From Lysinibacillus contaminans (GTDB lineage: Bacteria; Bacillota; Bacilli; Bacillales_A; Planococcaceae): a DNA stretch of 64,000 bases. Shown here piece after piece: positions 45,551-55,553 of this stretch (position 1 is the stretch's first letter; every line of letters starts with the position of its first letter). Made by a program: the position numbers and the translations under genes. The notes below the pieces were generated by a model. That model had not been told where the DNA came from and did no database searches. It saw only the letters and a program-made list of their open reading frames with translations. The DNA is taken from the NCBI RefSeq assembly GCF_001278945.1, contig NZ_LGRV01000003.1, positions 124,001 to 188,000 of the forward strand, read 5' to 3'.

Positions 45551-47485
45551 ATGTCAGATATGATTAAATTAACTTTTCCAGATGGCGCAGTAAAGGAATT
45601 TGCAAAGGGCACATCTACTGATGATGTCGCATTATCAATTAGTCCAGGTCTTCGTAAAAAAGCTTACGCAGGTAAAGTAAACGGTGAGTTAGTCGACTTA
45701 AAAACACCAATTGAAGAAGATGCAACAATTGCTATTATTACTCAAGATGATGCAGAAGCACTTGAAATTCTACGTCACTCAACAGCCCACCTAACTGCAC
45801 AAGCGGTGAAACGTCTATACCCTGACGCTAAATTAGGAATTGGCCCAGTGATCGAAGGTGGTTTCTACTACGATATCGATTCACCAACACCAATCACTGC
45901 AGAAGATCTACCTGTAATCGAAAAAGAAATGAAAAAGATCATTGCTGAAAACTTTGAAATCGAACGCAAAAACGTTTCACGTACTGAAGCACAAGCGATC
46001 TTCACAGAAATTGACGATGAATACAAATTAGAACTGCTTGAGGCTATTCCAGCTGATGAGCAAGTGTCAATTTATTACCAAGGTGAATTTTTCGATCTTT
46101 GCCGTGGTATTCATGTACCATCAACAGGGAAACTTCGTGAATTTAAACTTCTTTCATTAGCAGGTGCTTATTGGAGAGGGAACTCTGATAACAAAATGCT
46201 ACAACGTATTTACGGTACAGCTTTCTTCAAAAAAGAAGAGCTAAAACATCACCTACAAATGCTTGAAGAAGCAAAAGAACGTGACCACCGTAAAATCGGT
46301 AAAGAATTAGAGTTATTCACAACTTCACAAAAAGTCGGTCAAGGGTTACCACTTTGGTTACCAAATGGTGCGACAATTCGTCGTGTGATTGAGCGTTATA
46401 TCGTGGATAAAGAATTATCTCTTGGTTATAAACATGTGTACACACCAGTACTTGGTTCAAAAGAACTTTATCAAACTTCTGGTCACTGGGATCATTACCA
46501 AGATTCTATTTTCCCTCCAATGGAAATGGATAATGAAACATTAATTTTGCGTCCAATGAACTGCCCTCACCATATGATGGTGTACAAAAATAGTATGCAC
46601 TCTTACCGTAGCTTACCATTACGTATCGCTGAACTTGGTACAATGCACCGTTATGAAATGTCAGGTGCTGTTTCAGGACTACAACGTGTACGTGGGATGA
46701 CTTTAAACGACGCACATATCTTTGTTCGTCCAGATCAAATTAAAGCAGAATTCCAAAAAACAGTTCAGTTAATCCAAGAAGTTTATAAAGACTTCGATTT
46801 AAACGATTACTCATTCCGCCTGTCATACCGTGATCCGGCAGATACTGAGAAATATTTCGATGACGATGCGATGTGGGAAAAAGCACAAAGTATGTTAAAA
46901 GAAGCAATGGATGAACTTGGCTTAGATCACTTCGAGGCTGAAGGCGAAGCTGCATTCTATGGTCCTAAACTTGACGTACAAGTAAAAACTGCAATTGGTA
47001 AAGAAGAAACTTTATCTACAGTTCAACTTGACTTCTTATTACCAGAACGCTTTGATTTAACGTATGTTGGTGAAGATGGTAAACCACATCGTCCGGTTGT
47101 TATTCACCGTGGTGTTGTATCAACAATGGAACGTTTCGTAGCCTTCTTAATCGAAGAATACAAAGGTGCCTTCCCAACTTGGTTAGCACCAGTACAAGTA
47201 GAAGTGATTCCTGTATCGAATGAAGCACACTTCGATTATGCAAAACAAATCGAAGAACAATTAACAGCTGCAGGCTTACGTGTAGAAATGGATGACCGAG
47301 AAGAAAAACTAGGTTACAAAATCCGTGAAGCACAAATGAAAAAAATCCCGTACATGCTTGTCATTGGGGATAAAGAAGTAGAAGCTGGTGGCGTAAACGT
47401 TCGTCGTTACGGCTCTAAAGATTCAGAAACAATTAGCTTTGAAGAATTCTTGGCAAATATTAAAGCGGAAGTAGCTCGCTTCTAA
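45551..47485 (+). CDS. thrS: threonyl-tRNA synthetase
   Basis: Charges tRNA-Thr. The 644-aa class II synthetase has an N-terminal TGS domain (1-~62) and an SAD/editing domain with [11 protein letters not shown] and [14 protein letters not shown] (HxxxH and the CxxxH metal/editing residues). The catalytic core has [11 protein letters not shown] (zinc Cys) and motif 2 [20 protein letters not shown]. It also carries the zinc His in [13 protein letters not shown] and a C-terminal anticodon-binding domain (~540-644). RBS AAGGAG. Controlled by the T-box leader; B. subtilis ytxC, usually upstream, is absent. Confidence 0.98.
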   Translation: MSDMIKLTFPDGAVKEFAKGTSTDDVALSISPGLRKKAYAGKVNGELVDLKTPIEEDATIAIITQDDAEALEILRHSTAHLTAQAVKRLYPDAKLGIGPVIEGGFYYDIDSPTPITAEDLPVIEKEMKKIIAENFEIERKNVSRTEAQAIFTEIDDEYKLELLEAIPADEQVSIYYQGEFFDLCRGIHVPSTGKLREFKLLSLAGAYWRGNSDNKMLQRIYGTAFFKKEELKHHLQMLEEAKERDHRKIGKELELFTTSQKVGQGLPLWLPNGATIRRVIERYIVDKELSLGYKHVYTPVLGSKELYQTSGHWDHYQDSIFPPMEMDNETLILRPMNCPHHMMVYKNSMHSYRSLPLRIAELGTMHRYEMSGAVSGLQRVRGMTLNDAHIFVRPDQIKAEFQKTVQLIQEVYKDFDLNDYSFRLSYRDPADTEKYFDDDAMWEKAQSMLKEAMDELGLDHFEAEGEAAFYGPKLDVQVKTAIGKEETLSTVQLDFLLPERFDLTYVGEDGKPHRPVVIHRGVVSTMERFVAFLIEEYKGAFPTWLAPVQVEVIPVSNEAHFDYAKQIEEQLTAAGLRVEMDDREEKLGYKIREAQMKKIPYMLVIGDKEVEAGGVNVRRYGSKDSETISFEEFLANIKAEVARF

Positions 47486-47503
47486 TTTTTAACATGATTA
47501 AAT

Positions 47504-47541
47504 GAAAGACCTCGTCCCAAAATAGGAACGAGGTCTTTTTC
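47504..47541. terminator. bidirectional terminator between thrS and mcp
   Basis: AAAGACCTCGT and ACGAGGTCTTT form an 11-bp stem with T/A runs on both sides. Confidence 0.92.
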
Positions 47542-47543
47542 TA

Positions 47544-49226
47544 TTAAATGCGGAATTGATTGACCGCATTTTGTAAATCGATTGCACGGTTACTTAAGTC
47601 ATTTGAGACAGCGCTAATTTCTTGCATTGTCGATAATTGTTGTTGTGAAGCCTCTGTTGAACTTTCAGCTTGTTCAGCTGTAGTTTTCGCAGCTATTGCG
47701 ATTTCAGTAACAGAAGCGGCTACCTCTTCAGCTGCTGCAGAAATTTCTTCTGTGATGGCAGAAATATCTTCAATCTGTGATTTCATATCGTCTACGGCAT
47801 TTTCGATTTGGCTAAATGATGTGCCAGCTTCGTTAATAATCCCAACTCCAGCTTCTACAGTTTGTAAACTTTCTTGAACTGCTTTTTCCACATTTTTCGT
47901 TTCTGTTTGAATTTCATTTGTTAATGCGACGATTTGACTTGCGGATGCATTTGATTCTTCAGCGAGTTTACGTACTTCATCAGCTACAACGGCAAAGCCT
48001 TTACCATGTTCTCCGGCACGTGCAGCTTCAATGGCAGCGTTTAGTGCCAGTAAGTTAGTTTGTTCTGTAATGCTTGTGATTACGCGCGAGATGCTTTCAA
48101 TTTCTTCGGATTGCTTACTTAATTTTTGAATGAGTTCAGTTGTTAACTTAGTTGATTCGTAAATTGTTGTCATTTGCTTGCTAGCAGAATTGATATTTGT
48201 TGCCCCTTGATCGGCTATTTCTGCTGTATCAGAAGCTTTATTGTGTAGCATTTGTGAAGATTCAGCAATCCGCTGAATTGCAGAAGCAGTTTCATCCATC
48301 GCTACTGCACTTTCCTGAGCAGTTTGTGCTGCTGATAGCGTATTTTGAGCACCTAGTTCAGAACGCTGTGCCATCTCAATGGCTGAGGCAGTCACTTCTT
48401 CGGTTGATGCACTTAACTCTTCAGCAGACGAACTTAAATGAGTAGCATTGTCTGATAAATGTATGATTAGCTTTTGTAATGAATCCTTCATTACATTGAA
48501 CGAAGTTGTTAATTGTCCTATTTCGTCTTTTGATTTTATTTCTAATGTAGGAACGCTTAAATCACCATCGGCAATTTGTTGTACGTTAATTTGTAAATTT
48601 CTTAATGGCATAGCGATTAATCGATTTAACATGAATGAAGTTGCAATTCCGATGAAAATAGCAATAATAAAAATTAGAGTGCCAGTATATAACGATTGTT
48701 GTGCTTTTTTATCGGCCTCAAGTATTGCATTATCAAAAAAAGTACTGATTAATATTGTTAATTCACCTGTTGATGCAATTGCTTGTGTGCTTTTTTCTTT
48801 TACATCTGTCACGTAGTAGGCAGCTGCAGTAGTTACATCCTTCGTATCATTAAGATTAATAGTTTCATTTACACTTTTTTCAAGCGCCTCAACATCTCGG
48901 ATAACATCTTTTAGTAACAGTTGTGCTTCATCGTTTTTGAGTGTTGTATTTAACTCTTGAGTGTTTTTATTTATTTGTTGCTGCACTTCTTTAACTAGAC
49001 CAAGTGCTTCTTGATCGCCCAGTAGATAGCTCTGTACCTGTGTCATTTGCATTTGTGTGTAGTATTCAATGTCGGAAGCTAGTTTTAATTGCGGTAATCC
49101 GACTGTTATTGTGTTGTTGTATTGCGATTCGATGCTACGTAATTGCCAGAAAGAAGCGGTACATGCGAGTAATGTTACAATAACAGAAATGCCAATGCTT
49201 AATAAAAGTTTTTTACGAATAGTCAT
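47544..49226 (-). CDS. methyl-accepting chemotaxis protein (4HB sensor type)
   Basis: A 560-aa transmembrane chemoreceptor: TM1 (~8-30), a helical four-helix-bundle-like extracytoplasmic domain (~31-180), TM2 (~181-203), HAMP (~204-258) and a long cytoplasmic coiled coil. The tip is [20 protein letters not shown], which binds CheA/CheW. Gln/Glu pairs around ASSA-type sequences suggest methylation sites. The ligand is unknown. ATG with GAGGAAAAG RBS; a sigma-D-like promoter lies upstream. No CheB/CheR is nearby, so it is an orphan receptor gene. Confidence 0.94.
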   Translation of the reverse strand: MTIRKKLLLSIGISVIVTLLACTASFWQLRSIESQYNNTITVGLPQLKLASDIEYYTQMQMTQVQSYLLGDQEALGLVKEVQQQINKNTQELNTTLKNDEAQLLLKDVIRDVEALEKSVNETINLNDTKDVTTAAAYYVTDVKEKSTQAIASTGELTILISTFFDNAILEADKKAQQSLYTGTLIFIIAIFIGIATSFMLNRLIAMPLRNLQINVQQIADGDLSVPTLEIKSKDEIGQLTTSFNVMKDSLQKLIIHLSDNATHLSSSAEELSASTEEVTASAIEMAQRSELGAQNTLSAAQTAQESAVAMDETASAIQRIAESSQMLHNKASDTAEIADQGATNINSASKQMTTIYESTKLTTELIQKLSKQSEEIESISRVITSITEQTNLLALNAAIEAARAGEHGKGFAVVADEVRKLAEESNASASQIVALTNEIQTETKNVEKAVQESLQTVEAGVGIINEAGTSFSQIENAVDDMKSQIEDISAITEEISAAAEEVAASVTEIAIAAKTTAEQAESSTEASQQQLSTMQEISAVSNDLSNRAIDLQNAVNQFRI

Positions 49227-49303
49227 TTGCTTTTCCTCAATTCGTTAGAATATTTGTACTTTCATAATAATCATAAAACAAATACCAAGAAATGTTAAGG
49301 TAA

Positions 49304-49330
49304 TATTTGGCATTAAGTATTTTTGTCTTA
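49304..49330 (-). promoter_or_regulatory. possible sigma-D-type promoter for the chemoreceptor gene
   Basis: On the minus strand TAAG, 15 nt, GCCAAATA approximates the motility sigma factor consensus TAAA-N15-GCCGATAT (3/4 and 6/8 positions). It lies 78 bp upstream of the start codon. Confidence 0.4.
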
Positions 49331-49440
49331 ATTTTGAAATTAATAAATAATCGTGTATATTATAGTAGGAAGAAACACGAGTGTTCCTATCGTAATTTAG
49401 TAGTAGAATCGAGCTTATATATGGATGATATAAAATATAG

Positions 49441-49469
49441 TTGACTTTCAAAAAAAGACATGATACTAT
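49441..49469 (+). promoter_or_regulatory. promoter of infC-rpmI-rplT
   Basis: TTGACT (49441-49446), 17 nt, TACTAT (49464-49469). The transcript would begin near 49476 and include the L20-type leader. Confidence 0.65.
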
Positions 49470-49489
49470 TGTGAAGGTTAATGAATACA

Positions 49490-49642
49490 AAGTTTGTGGT
49501 TGAAGTAGAGGCTGCCCGCTTCTCACCTGATTAACGCTCTTTATGAGTTGTTTCAAGGTTATGACACGTTGAATTGTTTTACGCTTTGATGGCGTATGCA
49601 CATATAGCGGGCGGACATCTTCAAAATGTCCGTCTTTTTTTT
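49490..49642 (+). promoter_or_regulatory. ribosomal protein L20-type autoregulatory leader
   Basis: A ~230-nt leader precedes infC-rpmI-rplT. It ends in a terminator whose 5' arm overlaps AGCGGGC (49606-49612). That heptamer is perfectly complementary to GCCCGCT (49514-49520), giving a competing long-range antiterminator. This is the arrangement of the Bacillus L20 leader, in which L20 (RplT) binding promotes termination. Confidence 0.85.
49610..49642 (+). terminator. terminator of the L20 leader
   Basis: GGCGGACAT and ATGTCCGTC form a 9-bp stem with a CTTCAAA loop, followed by T8. Confidence 0.9.
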
Positions 49643-49732
49643 ATGGACAGACGCTAGAAGGTTGTACCGTTCAACCGGGCAAGGCTTTGCCCAAACCATG
49701 TATTCGCGACAACTACTTGGAGGTGGATTACT

Positions 49733-50248
49733 ATTAGCAAAGACATGTATGTAAACGAAGGCATTCGCGCACGTGAACTTCGATTAATCGATCACAATGG
49801 TGACCAGCTTGGTGTAAAGACACGTAATGAAGCGTTGGAAATCGCCACTCGTGTAAACTTGGATCTTGTCCTTGTGGCCCCTCAAGCCAAGCCGCCAGTC
49901 GCTCGTATCATGGACTATGGTAAATTTAAGTTTGAACAGCAAAAGAAAGACCGCGAAATTCGTAAAAATTCAAAAGTAATCGTGATGAAAGAGGTTCGTT
50001 TGAGCCCGTCAATCGATGAAAATGATTTCCAAACGAAGCTACGTAACGCTATCAAATTCCTTGAAAAAGGCGATAAAGTTAAATGTAGCCTACGTTTCAA
50101 AGGTCGTGCGATTACACACAAAGAGATTGGTCAGCGTGTGCTAGATCGTTTTGCTGAAGCTTGTGCTGAAGTGTCTACGGTTGAACAAAAGCCGAAGATG
50201 GAAGGCCGAAGCATGTTCTTAGTTCTTCAACCAAAGAACGAGAAATAA
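49733..50248 (+). CDS. infC: translation initiation factor IF-3, AUU start
   Basis: IF-3 prevents subunit re-association and rejects non-canonical start codons. The frame has ATT at 49733 placed 6 nt after GGAGGTGG, giving (M)[19 protein letters not shown], the normal Gram-positive IF-3 N-terminus. The downstream in-frame ATG (49745) has no proper RBS spacing. An AUU start of infC is the known autoregulatory device. The 171-aa protein continues with the linker-plus-C-domain block [20 protein letters not shown] and [13 protein letters not shown]. Confidence 0.96.
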   Translation: MSKDMYVNEGIRARELRLIDHNGDQLGVKTRNEALEIATRVNLDLVLVAPQAKPPVARIMDYGKFKFEQQKKDREIRKNSKVIVMKEVRLSPSIDENDFQTKLRNAIKFLEKGDKVKCSLRFKGRAITHKEIGQRVLDRFAEACAEVSTVEQKPKMEGRSMFLVLQPKNEK

Positions 50249-50279
50249 TATTAAACGAACAGTTTAGGAGGAATTCGAC

Positions 50280-50480
50280 ATGCCAAAAATGAAAACACAC
50301 CGTGGAGCTGCGAAACGTTTCAAAAAAACGGGTACTGGGAAATTAAAATTTGACCGTGCTTTTGGTAGCCACTTATTCGCTAACAAATCTACAAAAGCTA
50401 AACGTAAACTACGTAAAGCTAAAATCGCTACATCTGGTGATTTCAAACGTATCCGTACGTTACTTACTTACATGAAATAA
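50280..50480 (+). CDS. rpmI: 50S ribosomal protein L35
   Basis: A 66-aa, Lys/Arg-rich L35 with the family signature [20 protein letters not shown] at the N-terminus. Located between infC and rplT as in nearly all Firmicutes; RBS AGGAGGA. Translationally and transcriptionally controlled with its operon through L20. Confidence 0.98.
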   Translation: MPKMKTHRGAAKRFKKTGTGKLKFDRAFGSHLFANKSTKAKRKLRKAKIATSGDFKRIRTLLTYMK

Positions 50481-50534
50481 GATCGAACAAAAACATAAAA
50501 TTCATTTTTAAATGAAAAGCAGGAGGTAATTAGT

Positions 50535-50894
50535 ATGCCACGCGTAAAAGGCGGAACAGTAACGCGCAAGCGTCGTAAAAAGGTTTTAAAATTAGCAAAA
50601 GGTTATTACGGTTCAAAACATACATTATACAAAGTTGCTAACCAAGCAGTAATGAAGTCAGGTCAATATGCATACCGTGACCGTCGTCAAAAGAAACGTG
50701 ATTTCCGTAAATTATGGATCACTCGTATCAACGCAGCTGCTCGCATGAACGGTCTTTCATATAGCCGTTTAATGTACGGTTTAAAACTTGCTGGTATCGA
50801 AGTTAACCGTAAAATGTTAGCTGACCTAGCTGTAACTGATGCACAAGCATTCACACAACTAGCAGATGCTGCTAAAAGTGCAATTGCTAAATAA
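50535..50894 (+). CDS. rplT: 50S ribosomal protein L20
   Basis: A 119-aa L20 binding 23S rRNA early in large-subunit assembly and repressing its own operon at the leader. Signature [19 protein letters not shown] at the N-terminus and the globular C-domain [31 protein letters not shown]. Confidence 0.98.
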   Translation: MPRVKGGTVTRKRRKKVLKLAKGYYGSKHTLYKVANQAVMKSGQYAYRDRRQKKRDFRKLWITRINAAARMNGLSYSRLMYGLKLAGIEVNRKMLADLAVTDAQAFTQLADAAKSAIAK

Positions 50895-50926
50895 TTTTTG
50901 ATTATGTCAAAAATATTTACATTTAA

Positions 50927-50957
50927 GGCTGATGGATTTTTCCGTCAGTCTTTTTTT
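50927..50957 (+). terminator. intrinsic terminator after rplT
   Basis: GGCTGATGGA and TCCGTCAGTC form a 10-bp stem (two G-U) with a T4 loop, followed by T7. Confidence 0.88.
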
Positions 50958-50975
50958 CTAGCTAAGGAGGTAGTT

Positions 50976-51248
50976 ATGGCACAGGCTCTACTTGCTTATA
51001 TGGCAGTTGTTTCACTTGTATTGCTCGTTTTCATGGGGATGGATAAATCTCGTGCGAAAAAGCAGGAGTGGCGAATTGCTGAACGTACATTATTTACTCT
51101 AGCAATCTGTGGTGGTGCTGTTGGTGGTGTACTAGGCATGTATCTATTTCGCCACAAAACGCGTCATAATAGCTTCGCATTCGGCTTTCCATTACTGGCC
51201 GCGTTGCAAATATTCATGATTGTGCGTTTATGGGGCATCTCTCTTTAG
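50976..51248 (+). CDS. DUF1294 membrane protein (YsdA-like)
   Basis: A 90-aa protein of the DUF1294 family with three hydrophobic segments and the family block MDKSRAKKQEWRIAERTLF followed by GGAVGGVLGMYLFRHKT. ATG 50976 is chosen because AAGGAGG is just upstream; the longer frame from 50898 would pass through the rplT terminator. Position after rplT matches B. subtilis ysdA. Function unknown. Confidence 0.87.
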   Translation: MAQALLAYMAVVSLVLLVFMGMDKSRAKKQEWRIAERTLFTLAICGGAVGGVLGMYLFRHKTRHNSFAFGFPLLAALQIFMIVRLWGISL

Positions 51249-51369
51249 TTGGGAGGTGCTTTTTATGTGTTTGTAAGGTTGGTGTAGATAATTTAATAAA
51301 GTTATCCGATAAAATTAGTAAACTGTTTGATAAATCTAAAATTCGATTCGATAACAAAAAAATACGCCC

Positions 51370-51765
51370 TCAGTTCGAGGACGTATCGCGCATAAGCTGT
51401 TCAATAGGTTGTTTCCAGTTAATTTTTGCATTTGGGTAGCTCGTTAAAATCTCTTGTTGCAGGTATTCGAAGTCATTTTTTGTGAGACCTTGCAATGTAG
51501 CGGCGTCACGTGCACCGATGAAAATTGTCACGATTTCAAAAGCATCTTCTGTAGTGCCTAAGTATTTTTCGCCTTCAAAAAGTGCACCCTTGTAGGAGAT
51601 GAAGAAATTCTTACGGACATTTTTGACATCATCATAAAAATAATATTGGTTTTTTTCGTAGGCCTCGTCCAGTTTTCGCTTTGGGTCTGTTATATAACGA
51701 ATCGCTTTATAAAATACATAAATAATAAGCGCAATGACAGCAAGTCGAATTAGTAATGGCAACAT
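51370..51765 (-). CDS. ysdB: sigma-W pathway protein YsdB-like
   Basis: A 131-aa protein with one N-terminal transmembrane helix (~5-24) followed by a soluble domain starting ITDPKRKLDEAYEKNQYYFYDD, as in B. subtilis YsdB. Its biochemical role is not known. The gene runs on the minus strand and has a sigma-W-type promoter 40 bp upstream, agreeing with sigma-W control of ysdB in B. subtilis. Confidence 0.85.
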   Translation of the reverse strand: MLPLLIRLAVIALIIYVFYKAIRYITDPKRKLDEAYEKNQYYFYDDVKNVRKNFFISYKGALFEGEKYLGTTEDAFEIVTIFIGARDAATLQGLTKNDFEYLQQEILTSYPNAKINWKQPIEQLMRDTSSN

Positions 51766-51804
51766 GTTAGATTTTCCCCCTTGTATAAAGGTTATTCTTT
51801 TCTA

Positions 51805-51831
51805 TACGATTAGGGGGTGCAATTAGTTTCA
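51805..51831 (-). promoter_or_regulatory. ECF sigma-W-type promoter for ysdB
   Basis: Read on the minus strand: TGAAAC (51831-51826), 17-nt spacer, CGTA (51808-51805, continuing TA). Confidence 0.8.
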
Positions 51832-51862
51832 TTTTTCAAAAAAAAAAATTAGGAGAAATATA

Positions 51863-52348
51863 ATGAATTTACAAAAACTGTTTGAAATGCAAAAAGGGCT
51901 AGATACCTTTATCGAGAAAACGCAGAAGATTGAGCGCGATGTTTTTAAGGAGAAGGGACTTGCACTCATGGTAGAGCTTGCAGAGCTTGCTAATGAAACA
52001 CGGTGCTTTAAATTTTGGAGCACGAAGGGTCCTTCTGAACGAAATGTAATTTTAGAAGAGTATGTAGACTCAATCCACTTTATTTTATCACTGGGCTTAC
52101 TCAAAGGCTTTACGGCAATCGAGAAGTGGCCAGTTATTGAAGAAAAGCAGGATTTAACAGAAATTTTCTTAATGACGCAAAATACAATTTTAACGTTTAT
52201 CCACAATCCGACAGAGGATGACTACCTAGCTATTTGGCAATGCTATGGATTAATTGCTTATAATTTAGGTTTTAGCTTTGAAGATGTGGTGCGTGCGTAT
52301 ATAGAAAAAAATGAGGAAAATTATAAACGCCAACGTACGGGCTATTAG
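51863..52348 (+). CDS. dimeric all-alpha dUTPase (dUTP diphosphatase)
   Basis: Hydrolyses dUTP to dUMP and pyrophosphate, limiting uracil in DNA. The 161-aa protein has the all-alpha NTP pyrophosphatase motifs: EKGLALMVELAELANETRCF supplies the first E-x-x-E metal pair and EEYVDSIHFILSLG the E-x-x-D pair. This marks it as the dimeric MazG-related type, not the trimeric beta-type. RBS AGGAGAAA. Strong terminator downstream. Confidence 0.88.
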   Translation: MNLQKLFEMQKGLDTFIEKTQKIERDVFKEKGLALMVELAELANETRCFKFWSTKGPSERNVILEEYVDSIHFILSLGLLKGFTAIEKWPVIEEKQDLTEIFLMTQNTILTFIHNPTEDDYLAIWQCYGLIAYNLGFSFEDVVRAYIEKNEENYKRQRTGY

Positions 52349-52353
52349 CGAAA

Positions 52354-52397
52354 AACCTTATGCAAACACATTCATTGTGTTTCATAAGGTTTTTTTT
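52354..52397 (+). terminator. intrinsic terminator after the dUTPase gene
   Basis: AAAACCTTAT-CAAACAC and GTGTTT-ATAAGGTTTT form a long stem with one bulge pair, followed by T8. Confidence 0.9.
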
Positions 52398-52475
52398 GCC
52401 TAAAAGAGGGAAAATTCTTTAAACATAAAGCGTAACATAAAATTATAAAGAAATATGCCGAAAATACGGCTGTAT

Positions 52476-52514
52476 TGTAAACACTATGTAAAGAAAATGT
52501 TAAAACTCTGCTGA
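52476..52514 (-). promoter_or_regulatory. Pho-box-like array upstream of the Na/Pi symporter gene
   Basis: TGTAAA, TGTAAA, TGTTAA and TGCTGA begin at 52476, 52487, 52498 and 52509, exactly 11 bp apart. On the minus strand the first three read TTTACA, TTTACA, TTAACA, the PhoP consensus TTHAYA with 5-bp spacers. The array lies 27 bp upstream of a TATAAT (52542-52547) that lacks a good -35. Confidence 0.6.
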
Positions 52515-52577
52515 AGGTCAACACAGAAGGGCGCGATTTTTTATAATGAATGTGATCAAACATGAAGGAGTGGCAAC

Positions 52578-54206
52578 ATGGAGTTAAATTGGCAGGAAAT
52601 GATTTTCGAATTCTTAGGAGGTCTAGGGCTCTTTTTATTTGCAATTAAATATATGGGCGATGGTCTGCAAAAAGCAGCTGGAGACCGTTTAAGAGATATA
52701 TTAGATCGTTTTACGACCAATCCATTTATGGGTGTATTAGTTGGTATTTTTGTCACAGTACTTATTCAGTCGAGCTCAGGGACAACCGTCATTACGGTCG
52801 GTTTAGTTAGCGCTGGCTTTATGACATTACGACAAGCGATTGGTGTCATCATGGGGGCGAATATCGGGACGACAGTTACTGCCTTCATCATCGGGATAGA
52901 TGTAGGGGAATATGCATATCCTATTATGGCACTTGGGGCAGTCCTGCTATTTTTCTTTAAGAAAAGTAAAATTCAAAATATTGGTCAAGTATTATTCGGC
53001 TTCGCGGGCTTATTTATCGGCCTAGAGTTGATGTCGAGCGGTATGAAACCTTTACGCGAATGGCCGGCTTTTATTGATTTAACTCTAAATATGAGTGATT
53101 CGCCGTTTCTAGGCGTCATTGTTGGTACGATTTTTACGTTAATTGTACAGTCATCTTCTGCAACAGTAGGTATTTTACAGGGCTTATATGCAGAAAACTT
53201 AATAACGCTTGATGGTGCGTTACCAGTACTTTTCGGTGATAATATCGGGACAACGATTACTGCGATTTTGGCAGCATTAGGGGCTTCTGTTGCGGCAAAG
53301 CGTGCAGCGGCAACGCACGTATTATTTAATGTATTTGGTTCAATTATTTTCTTGCTCATCCTTGGATTATTTACGAATTATATCGAGTGGATTTCGGGCG
53401 TATTAGGATTAGAACCTAAAATGCAAATTGCTTTTGCACATGGATCGTTCAACGTTGCTAATACACTTATTCAGCTACCATTAATAGGTGTTTGGGCTTA
53501 TGTCGTGACGAAACTAATTCCAGGTGAGGACACAATTGTTGAATATAAACCGCAGTTCTTAGATTACTCGTTGATTACAAAATCGCCAGGTATTGCGTTA
53601 GGACAAGCAAAACAAGAGGTTGTGCGTATGGGTGATTTTGGTGTACAAGGCTTACTTGCATCACTCGATTATTTAAAAACAATGGATACGAAGCAGGCAA
53701 ACACAGCTGCACAATTAGAAGAGGCAATTAATAATCTCGATCAAAAAACAACGGATTATTTAGTTAGCTTATCGAAGCAATCATTATCAGGTGCAAATTC
53801 TCATATCCATCATGCGTTACTTGAAAATATTCGGGATATTGAGCGTGTTGGTGATCATGTAGAAAACTTAATCGAGCTTATTGACTATAAAGAATCGAAC
53901 CGCATAAAACTTAGTCAAGAAGCAACGCAAGAGCTAGAGGAAATGTTTGAGCTTGTCATTGATACAGTAAAAGTAGCAATGCAGGCACTTGATACACGCG
54001 ATGTGTCGTTGGCACAGCAAGTGAGAGAGCAAGAAAACCGTATTGATGAAATGGAACGTAAATTACGCAAACGCCATATTCGACGTTTGAATGAAGGTAT
54101 TTGCTCGGGCTCAGCAGGCATTGTATTTGCGGATATTATCAGTAATCTAGAACGTATTGGCGACCATGCCAACAACATTGCTGACACAATTTTTGAACAA
54201 GATTAA
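52578..54206 (+). CDS. Na/Pi cotransporter family protein with C-terminal PhoU domain
   Basis: A 542-aa NptA-type sodium-phosphate symporter. Two inverted transport repeats carry the signature Gln-Ser-Ser-Ser: QSSSGTT at residues 64-70 and QSSSATVG at ~191-198. Each repeat is followed by GANIGTTVTA or GDNIGTTITA. About eight transmembrane helices precede a cytoplasmic PhoU-like helical domain (~350-542) with two IERVGDHVEN/LERIGDHANN metal-site motifs. The Pho-box-like array upstream and phoPR elsewhere in the window suggest induction under phosphate starvation. Confidence 0.93.
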   Translation: MELNWQEMIFEFLGGLGLFLFAIKYMGDGLQKAAGDRLRDILDRFTTNPFMGVLVGIFVTVLIQSSSGTTVITVGLVSAGFMTLRQAIGVIMGANIGTTVTAFIIGIDVGEYAYPIMALGAVLLFFFKKSKIQNIGQVLFGFAGLFIGLELMSSGMKPLREWPAFIDLTLNMSDSPFLGVIVGTIFTLIVQSSSATVGILQGLYAENLITLDGALPVLFGDNIGTTITAILAALGASVAAKRAAATHVLFNVFGSIIFLLILGLFTNYIEWISGVLGLEPKMQIAFAHGSFNVANTLIQLPLIGVWAYVVTKLIPGEDTIVEYKPQFLDYSLITKSPGIALGQAKQEVVRMGDFGVQGLLASLDYLKTMDTKQANTAAQLEEAINNLDQKTTDYLVSLSKQSLSGANSHIHHALLENIRDIERVGDHVENLIELIDYKESNRIKLSQEATQELEEMFELVIDTVKVAMQALDTRDVSLAQQVREQENRIDEMERKLRKRHIRRLNEGICSGSAGIVFADIISNLERIGDHANNIADTIFEQD

Positions 54207-54210
54207 GATA

Positions 54211-54242
54211 AATAAGCATTCTTTCGGGAATGCTTATTTTTT
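54211..54242 (+). terminator. intrinsic terminator after the Na/Pi symporter gene
   Basis: AATAAGCATTC and GAATGCTTATT form an 11-bp stem with a TTTCGG loop, followed by T5. Confidence 0.88.
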
Positions 54243-54326
54243 ACCTCAATTTTCAGACGATTTATTAGAAATATTTCGGTAAACGAATTATAATAGGGGA
54301 AGACATAAGATTTAGGAGGAAAAATC

Positions 54327-55415
54327 ATGACGCAATTAGATTCAACATTGCAAATGTTTAAAGATTTAACAGATGCAAATGGTATCCCAGGTAACGAACG
54401 TGCACCACGTGAAGTGATGAAACAATACATTGCACCTTATGCAGATTCAATTGAAACAGATAATTTAGGTAGCCTAATCGCCAAAAAAGTGGGCGATGAA
54501 AATGGTCCTAAAATTATGGTCGCAGGACACTTAGATGAAGTCGGCTTCATGGTAACACAAATCGATGACAAAGGATTTATCAAATTCCAAACTGTTGGCG
54601 GTTGGTGGAGCCAAGTAATGCTTGCACAACGTGTGACGATTACAACTCGTAAAGGCGAAGAAATTATCGGGGTAATCGGTTCTAAACCACCTCACATTTT
54701 ACCGGCTGAAGTACGCAACAAAGTCGTAGATATTAAAGATATGTTCATCGATATCGGTGCAGCTTCTAAAGATGAAGTACTTGGATGGGGCGTTAGTCCT
54801 GGCGATATGGTGACACCATATTTTGAATTCAACGTCATGAAAAACGACAAATACTTATTAGCAAAAGCTTGGGATAACCGTATTGGTTGTGCTATTGCAA
54901 TTGATGTGATGAAAGCATTAAAAGATGAAAAACATCCAAACATTTTGTACTCAGTGGGCAATGTACAAGAGGAAGTCGGCCTACGTGGTGCGAAAACGTC
55001 TACATTCAAAATCCAACCAGATATCGGATTTGCAGTGGATGTAGGTATTGCAGGAGATACACCTGGAGTAACTCCAAAAGAATCAAATAGTAAAATGGGT
55101 GCTGGCCCACAAATCGTCGTGTTCGATGCATCGATGGTATCACACCGTGGCTTACGTGAATTTGTACTAGATGTAGCAGAAGAAAATAACATCCCTTATC
55201 AATTTGAGGCGATGGCTGGTGGCGGTACGGATGCTGGCTCTATTCACGTAACTGCAAACGGTATCCCTGCACTATCAATCGGTATTGCGACACGCTACAT
55301 CCACTCACATGCGGGAATTTTACATCGTGACGACTACGATAATGCCGTTAAATTAATCGTAGAAGTGATTAAGAAATTAGACCGTGATGCAGTGAATAAA
55401 ATTATTTTTGACTAA
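54327..55415 (+). CDS. M42 family metallopeptidase (YsdC-like aminopeptidase)
   Basis: A 362-aa M42 (glutamyl/TET-type) aminopeptidase, often misnamed endoglucanase. Metal ligands are recognisable: His in [11 protein letters not shown], Asp in [13 protein letters not shown], the Glu pair in [12 protein letters not shown], Asp in [11 protein letters not shown], and His in [10 protein letters not shown]. Members form dodecameric tetrahedral particles that trim peptides. Same neighbourhood as B. subtilis ysdC. RBS TAGGAGGA. Confidence 0.95.
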   Translation: MTQLDSTLQMFKDLTDANGIPGNERAPREVMKQYIAPYADSIETDNLGSLIAKKVGDENGPKIMVAGHLDEVGFMVTQIDDKGFIKFQTVGGWWSQVMLAQRVTITTRKGEEIIGVIGSKPPHILPAEVRNKVVDIKDMFIDIGAASKDEVLGWGVSPGDMVTPYFEFNVMKNDKYLLAKAWDNRIGCAIAIDVMKALKDEKHPNILYSVGNVQEEVGLRGAKTSTFKIQPDIGFAVDVGIAGDTPGVTPKESNSKMGAGPQIVVFDASMVSHRGLREFVLDVAEENNIPYQFEAMAGGGTDAGSIHVTANGIPALSIGIATRYIHSHAGILHRDDYDNAVKLIVEVIKKLDRDAVNKIIFD

Positions 55416-55426
55416 ATACGTAAAGT

Positions 55427-55457
55427 GAGCTTGCCTTCAGAGGTAGGCTCTTTTTTC
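55427..55457 (+). terminator. intrinsic terminator after the M42 peptidase gene
   Basis: GAGCTTGCCT and AGGTAGGCTC pair over about 10 bp (one G-U) around TCAG, followed by T6. Confidence 0.82.
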
Positions 55458-55519
55458 TCAATGGAGTTACATAAAATAATAAAATTGCTAATTGACAAAA
55501 TTGTAAATTTTTAGTAAGG

Positions 55520-55529
55520 TCACTAGTGA
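55520..55529. promoter_or_regulatory. palindrome at the tetR promoter
   Basis: TCACTAGTGA is a perfect 10-bp palindrome 25 bp before the tetR start. It is downstream of TTGACA (55492-55497), where an autorepressor would bind. A related TCACTA half-site occurs near 58465-58474 upstream of the flavoprotein gene. Confidence 0.45.
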
Positions 55530-55553
55530 TTAATAGGGGTGAGGTTGTAAAGC

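Noticed and set aside
49245-49601. A 118-codon minus-strand frame opposite the infC leader
   Set aside because: It overlaps the L20-type leader and promoter, has an implausible composition and no RBS.
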